This document shows positions 1 through 4,580 of a stretch of DNA of 6,255 bases, one piece after another; positions within the stretch are counted from its first letter, which is position 1; each line of letters begins with the position of its first letter. A model generated the notes under the pieces. That model saw nothing but the letters and a program-made list of their open reading frames with translations, ran no database searches and was not told where the DNA came from. Source of the DNA: an uncultured archaeon (lineage in GTDB: Archaea; Thermoproteota; Nitrososphaeria; Conexivisphaerales; CALBHZ01); contig CALBHZ010000164.1 of NCBI GenBank assembly GCA_937892815.1, positions 1 through 6,255 of the forward strand. Reading direction: 5' to 3'. A program made the translations under genes and the position numbers.

Positions 1-66
1 AGATTATGGAAAGGCGTTAAACGAAACGTTTTAACACGGCCAGGGCGCCATTCTTTTTGTTTAACA

Positions 67-143
67 TTCTACGCTTTTTAACTTAGTAAGAGACCGAGTG
101 TTATGTTCCTTAGTCGGTTACGAGTTAAGTAAAAACGCTAGAG
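67..143. repeat. Long imperfect inverted repeat (hairpin) upstream of moeA
   Basis: Two arms pair over about 22 bp. From outside inwards: TCTA 68-71 with TAGA 139-142; GC 73-74 with GC 137-138; five T at 75-79 with five A at 131-135; ACTTAG 81-86 with TTAAGT 125-130 (one G-T); and ACCGA 93-97 with TCGGT 114-118. Single bulges lie at 72, 80 and 136, and a symmetrical 6/6 internal loop lies at 87-92 and 119-124. The apical loop is 16 nt. No reading frame with a start crosses it. It could be an untranslated structured RNA, a 3' processing or termination structure of a gene to the left, or the relic of a small MITE-like element. I see no target-site duplication. The repeat is read directly; its role is unknown. 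Confidence 0.55.
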
Positions 144-171
144 GCTAATGAAGGTGTCGAACTCAATAGAC

Positions 172-181
172 ATTAATATAG
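172..181 (+). promoter_or_regulatory. TATA box of moeA (leaderless-type promoter)
   Basis: An ATTAATATAG element is centred about 28 bp before the moeA ATG at 204. This is the spacing at which archaeal TBP/TFB promoters place the transcript start at or next to the start codon. No Shine-Dalgarno-like sequence precedes 204, which fits a leaderless mRNA. The site is inferred from sequence and spacing only. Confidence 0.55.
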
Positions 182-203
182 CTCTGTTATTGATACCGTA
201 ACG

Positions 204-1460
204 ATGGCGCTACCTTACTTTAAGTACGAAAGAGTAGAAGATGTTCAACAAAAGCTTCTGTCGTCAGCCAGGGAAGGTATGAGAAAAGTGGAGATGCTAG
301 ATGTTAGAAACGCCACTGAGTACGTCCTAGCGGAAGACGTACATAGTAAAAGAGATATTCCTCAAAACGACATAGCTCATTTCGACGGTTATGCTATAAA
401 AAGCGAGGATACTAAGTTAGCTTCTTTCAAAAATCCCTTACGTTTCAAAATTGTAAAAGAGATAAAGTTAACTGAAAGGGGTTCCAGTTATGAGATTTCA
501 AGCGGAGAGGTAATATACGTTCCAACAGGCTGCGAGCTTCCTCAAAATGCGGATGCTATAGTACCAGTAGAAAGTGTGGAAAGAGAGGGAGATTACATTA
601 TATTAACTAGACCTATAGTTAGGGGTTTTCATGTAATACATAAGGGTTCCGATATAAGGAAGAACGAGCTGGTATTAAGGAGAGGTACGATTATATTAGG
701 TCAGCATGTAAAGGTATTACTAGATTCGGGGATATTCGAAGTTCCCGTATATAAGAGGCCTAAAGTCGTGGTTATGCCTATTGGTTCAGAGTTAACTAAT
801 GATCCTAATGAGCGTCACAAAAAATTGGAAACTCACAGTTATCTCATATCTCATTTAATTGAGAAGAACGGAGGAATAGCGATACAAAGGGCACCAATAC
901 CAGATGATCCAGGTCTCATCTCAGAAGAAGTTGAGGAAGCACTTGAAAATTATGACGTTATCGTTACTATCGGAGGAGCATCGATAGGTAAGATGGATTT
1001 TACATGGAATGAAGCGAAGCGTATTAGAAGGCCGAGACTTGAAGTTCGAGGTATTAGAGTTCATCCGGGAAGGGTAACGAGCGTTGTCCTTTTTGAAAAA
1101 CCCATAATTATGCTTCCAGGCTTGATTCAATCTACGCTCTCTGGAGCCATTTTCATCTTACTACCTTTAATCCGCTTTTTAGCTGGTCTATCGCCTTCCC
1201 CATTATACCCGAAGTTCATGGGAAAGGTTAAATCGGTGATTAATATTCCAGAATACAAACCATTTAAAAGAGTGAGGTTTGTAAGGAGGATTGGATCCGT
1301 AAATAACGAAGAGGAGAGGTTTATAGACTTATTAAGATACGAAAGCTTTCATTCTAGCGTTCTATTGAAAGCTGATGGAATAGCCATAATACCTGAAAAC
1401 ATCGATGAAATTCCTCCGAGTAAAACGTTAATGGTTTATGGCGTACACGGACTATTCTAA
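204..1460 (+). CDS. moeA: MoeA-family molybdopterin molybdotransferase, divergent
   Basis: MoeA inserts molybdate (or tungstate) into adenylylated molybdopterin in the last cytoplasmic step of Mo/W cofactor synthesis. The 418-residue length is typical. The N-terminal MoeA region carries FDGYA (60-64) and a PTG..LP..ADAIVPVE stretch (107-123). The central cofactor-binding domain (about 185-328) has a GSEL loop (194-197), the paired Asp of PDDP (233-236) and GGASIGKMDF (257-266), and a C-terminal beta domain ends the protein. Several family signatures are altered: the usual PGKP is PGRV (288-291), PGNPVS is PGLIQS (305-310), and GDEL is GSEL. This could therefore be a diverged paralogue, perhaps specialised for tungsten or with changed activity. 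The start is supported by the TATA box 28 bp upstream and the absence of an SD. The gene is transcribed alone and converges on tRNA-Tyr 13 bp past its stop. Family membership is sure; activity is not. Confidence 0.93.
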   Translation: MALPYFKYERVEDVQQKLLSSAREGMRKVEMLDVRNATEYVLAEDVHSKRDIPQNDIAHFDGYAIKSEDTKLASFKNPLRFKIVKEIKLTERGSSYEISSGEVIYVPTGCELPQNADAIVPVESVEREGDYIILTRPIVRGFHVIHKGSDIRKNELVLRRGTIILGQHVKVLLDSGIFEVPVYKRPKVVVMPIGSELTNDPNERHKKLETHSYLISHLIEKNGGIAIQRAPIPDDPGLISEEVEEALENYDVIVTIGGASIGKMDFTWNEAKRIRRPRLEVRGIRVHPGRVTSVVLFEKPIIMLPGLIQSTLSGAIFILLPLIRFLAGLSPSPLYPKFMGKVKSVINIPEYKPFKRVRFVRRIGSVNNEEERFIDLLRYESFHSSVLLKADGIAIIPENIDEIPPSKTLMVYGVHGLF

Positions 1461-1464
1461 AAAA
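1459..1464 (-). terminator. Oligo-T terminator after tRNA-Tyr
   Basis: On the minus strand a run of six T lies about 10 nt past the encoded CCA end of the tRNA, inside a pyrimidine-rich stretch. This resembles the T-rich terminators used by archaeal RNA polymerase. The run coincides with the moeA stop codon on the other strand. Confidence 0.4.
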
Positions 1465-1473
1465 TAGAGAAGA

Positions 1474-1594
1474 TGGTCCCGCGGGCAGGATTTGAACCTG
1501 CGACACTCCGGTTTCTGTAGCTTGGCAAGGCTGAGCGGGTAGGCCTGAGCCTACCTCTACAGCCGGAAGCTCTGCCAAGCTGAGCTACCGCGGG
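1474..1594 (-). tRNA. tRNA-Tyr (anticodon GTA) with a 44-nt intron
   Basis: Read on the minus strand, the gene folds into a complete cloverleaf once the intron is removed. The acceptor is CCCGCGG (1594-1588) with CCGCGGG (1484-1478). The D-stem is GCTC/GAGC, the anticodon stem TCCGG/CCGGA, and the T-arm GCAGG, TTCAAAT, CCTGC. The discriminator A is at 1477 and a CCA end is encoded at 1476-1474. The anticodon GTA is at 1560-1558. The first pair is C1-G72 with A73, the archaeal and eukaryotic identity set for tyrosyl-tRNA synthetase. The intron interrupts at the usual 37/38 position. The mature tRNA would be 77 nt with CCA. It lies 39 bp downstream of hsp20 on the same strand and has its own TATA-like sequence. 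Confidence 0.96.
1513..1556 (-). other. tRNA-Tyr intron with bulge-helix-bulge splice sites
   Basis: The intron is 44 nt, between tRNA positions 37 and 38. The exon CTGT (which overlaps the anticodon) pairs with intron ACAG to give a 4-bp helix. It is flanked by 3-nt bulges AGA and AAA, each cut after the second base. This is the canonical bulge-helix-bulge recognised by the archaeal splicing endonuclease. Inside the intron, GGTAGGC and GCCTACC (1555-1549 and 1544-1538) form a perfect 7-bp hairpin with a TCAG loop. The 3' half resembles the tRNA's D-arm and is complementary to its D-loop (see findings). Confidence 0.9.
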
Positions 1595-1619
1595 CCAATT
1601 AGGAAGGTCGTGAAAGGAA

Positions 1620-1627
1620 AATAAAAA
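1620..1627 (-). promoter_or_regulatory. TATA-like promoter element of tRNA-Tyr
   Basis: On the minus strand, TTTTTATT is centred about 29 bp before the mature tRNA 5' end. This allows transcription to start a few bases upstream, near 1597-1599, leaving a short leader for RNase P. It overlaps the T-run that probably ends hsp20 transcripts. Confidence 0.4.
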
Positions 1628-1632
1628 TTTTT
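1623..1632. terminator. A5T5 palindrome; possible bidirectional terminator
   Basis: AAAAATTTTT gives a T5 run on each strand. On the minus strand it lies about 7 bp past the hsp20 stop and could end that transcript. On the plus strand it is the first T-run met by transcripts reading out of moeA through the antisense of tRNA-Tyr. Half of it is also part of the tRNA TATA-like element, so its functions may conflict. Confidence 0.3.
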
Positions 1633-1633
1633 C

Positions 1634-2158
1634 TTAATCTATCTTTATTCTCACTCCCTTAGGCTTCATTGGTCTCTTTGTCTTAAAGACTACCTGCAAT
1701 ACACCATTGTTAAACGTGGCCTTGGCACTATCTGGGTCGATAGGTACTTCTAAGTTTACCGTTGTTTCATACTTCCTGTCTCCTTCCTCTCCGTATATAT
1801 GGACAGAGTCCTCTGTCGCTTCCACTTTCACATTTTCCTTACTTACACCAGGCATCTCAGCTATTACCGTTACTTGATCGTTTTGCTTATCGTATACAAC
1901 GTCGATGAACGGTTCCCTAACCTCGGATTTCACCACACCAACTCCAGAAGGTCTTACATTGCCGAATTCCCTAATTTTAGGCTTACCGTCAGGTCCAATA
2001 GTCAAGGAAAATCCGTAAAAATAAGGTCCTTCTACCCTCTTACCTTCCATCCTTTCCATTGAGCGCATCATTCTTTCAAACATTTCATCTATTTCTTCAA
2101 ACTCCTTAAACATATCCTCAAAGATCCTTCTCCACCATTTATCCCTTCTCCACCACAT
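1634..2158 (-). CDS. hsp20: Hsp20 / alpha-crystallin small heat-shock protein
   Basis: This is an ATP-independent cytoplasmic holdase that forms oligomers and keeps unfolding proteins soluble. The 174-residue protein has three parts. Residues 1-40 are an amphipathic, Trp- and Met-rich tail starting MWWRRDKWWRR. Residues 41-80 are a Gly/Pro-rich linker. Residues about 82-163 are the alpha-crystallin domain, with the MPGV turn (102-105) and the signature ATFNNGVL (147-154). The C-terminus VRIKI (169-173) supplies the I/V-x-I/V motif that docks into a neighbouring subunit. The length is normal for archaeal Hsp20. The start is supported by AGGTGA (2168-2163) four bases upstream and a TATA box at 2183-2177. 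It follows the JAMM gene on the same strand after a 37-bp gap containing its own promoter, so it is probably an independent unit. The tetrapeptide WWRR occurs twice in the first 11 residues. Confidence 0.93.
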   Translation of the reverse strand: MWWRRDKWWRRIFEDMFKEFEEIDEMFERMMRSMERMEGKRVEGPYFYGFSLTIGPDGKPKIREFGNVRPSGVGVVKSEVREPFIDVVYDKQNDQVTVIAEMPGVSKENVKVEATEDSVHIYGEEGDRKYETTVNLEVPIDPDSAKATFNNGVLQVVFKTKRPMKPKGVRIKID

Positions 2159-2162
2159 CTTA

Positions 2163-2183
2163 TCACCTATTCTTTCTTTTATA
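2163..2183 (-). promoter_or_regulatory. hsp20 TATA box and ribosome binding site
   Basis: On the minus strand a TATAAAA element (2183-2177) is followed by AGGTGA (2168-2163), four bases before the ATG at 2158. The TATA centre is only about 22 bp from the ATG, so the transcript would start at or just before the start codon and might lack the SD-like AGGTGA. Either leaderless translation or start from read-through of the JAMM gene is possible. Confidence 0.5.
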
Positions 2184-2195
2184 CATGGGTATTAA

Positions 2196-2603
2196 TTACT
2201 TTTTCTTTCTAATCATTATCTTCACTTCATAAAGCTTGTCCTTAAGTACAAAGGCCTTCAATTCGAAATTTATCGTAGATAGTATTAACCATACTACGGG
2301 GTTTAGCTTCATAAACTTCATGTCTAAAGTCGAGGGATATGGAGAGGATGGGTGTGAATGGAATATCGCCACTATATCCATATTCTTCTGTTCCGCCTTC
2401 CTATAAGCCATGTACAGTTCAGTAGGATCTACGTGAAATTCGGTGGGAGATTTGAGGATGTTGCTTACTAGCACTACTTCTTCGACTTCCACCTCATCAT
2501 TTTGCCTCCCGAGTAAGAGGGCTACCGCTTCATTTGGCATTTCTCTCTTGACATATTCTACTAGCTTATCAACTACATCTCTATCAATGACGATCGCTTT
2601 CAA
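2196..2603 (-). CDS. JAMM/MPN+ metalloprotease (Mov34/PAD-1 family)
   Basis: This is a zinc-dependent isopeptidase fold related to Rpn11, CSN5, RadC and archaeal desampylases. In archaea such single-domain enzymes can remove ubiquitin-like modifiers (SAMP/Urm1 type) or process MoaD/ThiS-like sulfur carriers. The 135-residue protein is essentially just the JAMM domain. The catalytic Glu is E25 in NEAVALLLG, and the zinc site is HSHP at 82-85 with S91 and D94 in PSTLD. The spacing from the second His to the Ser is six residues instead of the usual seven, a one-residue deletion in the metal loop. All metal ligands and the Glu are present, so activity is plausible. The ATG at 2603 has no strong SD; a weak TATA (about 2630-2636) lies some 29 bp upstream. 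It is divergent from rpl13e. The substrate cannot be told from the sequence. Confidence 0.88.
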   Translation of the reverse strand: MKAIVIDRDVVDKLVEYVKREMPNEAVALLLGRQNDEVEVEEVVLVSNILKSPTEFHVDPTELYMAYRKAEQKNMDIVAIFHSHPSSPYPSTLDMKFMKLNPVVWLILSTINFELKAFVLKDKLYEVKIMIRKKK

Positions 2604-2647
2604 TTGAGGGTTAAAATTTTTAGCAAGGTAATAAGTGTTAAGGAGAC
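2604..2647. promoter_or_regulatory. 44-bp divergent promoter region, JAMM gene / rpl13e
   Basis: The whole gap between two divergent starts is 44 bp. For rpl13e, TTAAAATTTT at 2611-2620 is centred about 32 bp before the ATG, and GGAG (2642-2645) sits only two bases from it, closer than a usual SD. For the JAMM gene, TTATTA on the minus strand (2636-2631) lies about 30 bp before its ATG. The two pre-initiation complexes would overlap on the DNA, so the promoters probably compete. Confidence 0.45.
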
Positions 2648-2866
2648 ATGCGCAAGGAAGCCCCTAAAGCTATCGTTACAAGTACGATAGAAGGACTCGT
2701 AAAGATAAGGGAGGGGAGAGGGTTTTCCATTGGAGAGCTAAAGGAAGTAGGTTTGGATGTACAGAGAGCCAGAAAGCTAGGTCTATACGTCGATAGGAGG
2801 AGGAAGACGGTTCATAAGGAGAACGTGGAGGCGTTAAGAAAATTCCTTAAGGAGATAGAACACTAA
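2648..2866 (+). CDS. rpl13e: 50S ribosomal protein L13e (crenarchaeal short form)
   Basis: This is a component of the large ribosomal subunit in Crenarchaeota, homologous to part of eukaryotic eL13. The 72-residue protein is very basic and matches the short crenarchaeal form. Recognisable segments are [20 protein letters not shown] (7-26), an [17 protein letters not shown] helix-loop (30-46) and [20 protein letters not shown] (48-67). The shorter length than eukaryotic L13e is normal for this lineage. The start is supported by a TATA-like element 32 bp upstream and by GGAG just before the ATG. A downstream TATA at 2883-2891 suggests the next gene can be transcribed separately. Identification rests on recalled family sequence. 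Confidence 0.88.
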   Translation: MRKEAPKAIVTSTIEGLVKIREGRGFSIGELKEVGLDVQRARKLGLYVDRRRKTVHKENVEALRKFLKEIEH

Positions 2867-2882
2867 AACTCAATCTCATAAC

Positions 2883-2892
2883 ATTTATTTAA
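2883..2892 (+). promoter_or_regulatory. TATA box of the GGR-cobalamin adenosyltransferase unit
   Basis: TTTATTTAAC is centred about 28 bp before the ATG at 2915 but only about 13 bp before the ATG at 2900. TBP/TFB spacing therefore favours 2915 as the translated start, with a leaderless or nearly leaderless mRNA. A GGAG at 2902-2905 also precedes 2915 at SD-like distance. Confidence 0.5.
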
Positions 2893-2914
2893 CAATTTTA
2901 TGGAGCTTAAAGTA

Positions 2915-4063
2915 ATGAAGGGAACGGACTTCGATGTTCTGATAGTAGGAGGAGGGCCGGGTGGTTTATCGGCCGCGAAATTTTGCGCCCTTAAGGGGTT
3001 AAGCGTACTACTAATTGAAAAACAGCCAGCTATCATGGCTTGGAAACCATGTGGAGAAGCGACATCTAAGGAGACCTTTAAGACCGCCGGGATATCCCCC
3101 AAGCCCAGCATTGTTTTGAAGGAGGCATACGCTTTAGTTTTCGCGCCTAATATGAACTATGTTGAAATAAAGCAAAGGGGATACAGTATCAATAAGACCT
3201 ACTTTTTGCAAGAAATGGCCGCTCAAGCGGCTAAAGCGGGGGCTCGTATACATGTAAGAGAATCCTTTGAAGATCTTGCTTATGAAGGTGATGTTGTTAA
3301 AATTAAAACGAGTAGATCAGTATATAAAACGTGGGTTTTGATAGGAGCCGACGGTTATAACTCTACGGTCGCAAAAGCTGTGGGTATTAGTGAAAAATCG
3401 GAACCAATACCCACTTTACAGTACGTAATGGTGAACGTGAAACTAAGGTATCCAGATGCTGTAAGGTTTTTCTTAGGAAATAAAATAGCTCCTGGAGGTT
3501 ATGCATGGATATTTCCTAAATCTGATGAAATAGCGAGCGTAGGTATAGGCGTTAGAGGCGCTCCTGCTAAAGTATACCTAGATAAATTCGTAGAGTTATT
3601 TAGAGAGGAGCTCGGTAGAGCGCAAATAATAGATTATCGAGGTGCCTTAGTTCCTATAGGTGGGATGATAAGAGATAGCGTTAGGAAGGGCGTGATACTT
3701 ATTGGAGATGCCGCCGGGACGGTCATACCCTTTACTGGGGCTGGAATTCACTCCTCTATAGCAGCAGGTAAGGTAGCTGCGGATGTAGCGGCTGAGGCTG
3801 TAGAAAGGAAAGATAACTCTGAGAGAACTCTGAGAGCCTTCAGGGAAAAATATTATGATCCTTGGGGGAGGAGGATAGAGAGGAGCCTTAAGGCAATGAG
3901 GATATTTGAGAAATTAAGTGATGAGGATTTAAACGAGTTAAGCAGAATACTGGATTCTAGCGATATTTTGGATTTAGCAAACGGACTAAATCTGAAGAGG
4001 GTTGCTAAAAAGTTACTCCAACACCCAATACTTGCTGCGAAGATTGCGAAAAAGTTGATGTAA
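2915..4063 (+). CDS. Geranylgeranyl reductase-family FAD oxidoreductase
   Basis: Enzymes of this family hydrogenate the isoprenoid chains of archaeal membrane lipids or other prenyl compounds, using FADH2 at the membrane surface. From M1 at 2915 (382 aa), the Rossmann GGGPGG is at 12-17 with an acidic residue (E35) ending the second strand. KPCGEATS (44-51) holds the cysteine typical of the family, GADG is at 144-147, and GDAAG with PFTGAGIH forms the third FAD motif (264-279). YAWIFP followed eight residues later by GIG (196-212) matches the YxWxFP-x7/8-GxG signature of archaeal reductases. It is shorter than what I recall for the main Sulfolobus lipid reductase (around 450 aa), so it may be a paralogue acting on another prenyl substrate such as a quinone tail. 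An in-frame ATG at 2900 would add five residues; promoter spacing favours 2915. The next gene starts one base after its stop. Confidence 0.85.
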   Translation: MKGTDFDVLIVGGGPGGLSAAKFCALKGLSVLLIEKQPAIMAWKPCGEATSKETFKTAGISPKPSIVLKEAYALVFAPNMNYVEIKQRGYSINKTYFLQEMAAQAAKAGARIHVRESFEDLAYEGDVVKIKTSRSVYKTWVLIGADGYNSTVAKAVGISEKSEPIPTLQYVMVNVKLRYPDAVRFFLGNKIAPGGYAWIFPKSDEIASVGIGVRGAPAKVYLDKFVELFREELGRAQIIDYRGALVPIGGMIRDSVRKGVILIGDAAGTVIPFTGAGIHSSIAAGKVAADVAAEAVERKDNSERTLRAFREKYYDPWGRRIERSLKAMRIFEKLSDEDLNELSRILDSSDILDLANGLNLKRVAKKLLQHPILAAKIAKKLM

Positions 4064-4064
4064 A

Positions 4065-4580
4065 ATGAGGACGTATTTCACAGGTAAGGGAGATAATGGG
4101 TTCTCCTTCATAAGGGGAAAAAGGAGGATGAAGTCATCCAAAACATTTGATGCCATCGGTGATGTTGATGAATTAATATCGGTTTTGGGATTAGCTAAAA
4201 ATCTTATTGAAATAGACGAGGTAAAAAAGGTTGTAGATTTTATCCAGAGAGACCTATTTAGGGTAAATGCTTACTTAGCTGGTTTTGAAGAAAAGTTCAC
4301 AGTAGATAGAATTAAGAAGTTAGAATTGATGATAAACGAGTTCGGTAAAGACCTTCCAGAACTGCACGCCTTTATTGTCCCTTCAGGATGTGTAGGTTCG
4401 GCCATTTTACATGTAGCAAGAGCAATTTGTAGAAGGGCTGAGCGTCATATAGTTTCCATAAAGAACGAAGTAAGTGTGGATTCAGGTATTATCCCCTACA
4501 TGAATAGATTATCCAGTCTTCTCTTTGTTTTAGCTAGGTATGTGGATTTAAAGGAAGGAGAGAAAGAAGAGAGATTATAG
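4065..4580 (+). CDS. PduO-type cob(I)alamin adenosyltransferase
   Basis: This enzyme transfers the 5'-deoxyadenosyl group of ATP to cob(I)alamin, giving coenzyme B12; the family works as a cytoplasmic trimer. The 171-residue length is normal. Visible elements are the N-terminal phosphate loop TGKGDNG (6-12), FDAIGDVDELISVLGLA (28-44), FIVPSG (103-108) with the Phe that faces cobalt, HVARAICRRAERHIV (116-130) with the ATP-contacting Arg and Glu, and YMNRLSSLLFVLARY (145-159). The glycine-rich TTGLFGG-type segment after the phosphate loop is replaced by FSFIRGKRRMK (13-23), which is basic and lacks the usual glycines. The start is one base after the GGR stop with no clear SD, so translation is probably coupled to that gene. 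Its stop overlaps the convergent metE gene by 6 bp. In Sulfolobales the product would serve adenosylcobalamin enzymes such as methylmalonyl-CoA mutase or ribonucleotide reductase. Confidence 0.92.
   Translation: MRTYFTGKGDNGFSFIRGKRRMKSSKTFDAIGDVDELISVLGLAKNLIEIDEVKKVVDFIQRDLFRVNAYLAGFEEKFTVDRIKKLELMINEFGKDLPELHAFIVPSGCVGSAILHVARAICRRAERHIVSIKNEVSVDSGIIPYMNRLSSLLFVLARYVDLKEGEKEERL

Noticed and set aside
2..34. Possible C-terminal tail of an upstream plus-strand gene (DYGKALNETF then TAA)
   Set aside because: Ten codons at the window edge cannot be told from chance, and the other two plus frames also end early.
1..68. Open minus-strand frame reading leftwards off the edge
   Set aside because: It has no ATG, GTG or TTG start after its upstream TAG at 69-71, so it cannot begin within the window.
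130..171. Possible C/D box guide RNA (CTAATGAAGG resembling a C box near 146)
   Set aside because: The C box is poor and no D box with proper spacing or guide region was seen.
921..1130. Minus-strand open frame inside moeA
   Set aside because: Shadow of a well-supported gene; the translation has no domain-like features.
1354..1578. Minus-strand open frame across the moeA end and tRNA-Tyr
   Set aside because: It is the translated tRNA plus the antisense of moeA; the tRNA explains the sequence.
1799..2062. Plus-strand open frame opposite hsp20
   Set aside because: Antisense shadow of the alpha-crystallin gene, with no SD or promoter.
2863..3111. Minus-strand open frame over the start of the GGR-family gene
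   Set aside because: It is opposite the FAD-binding fold, which is clearly coding on the plus strand.
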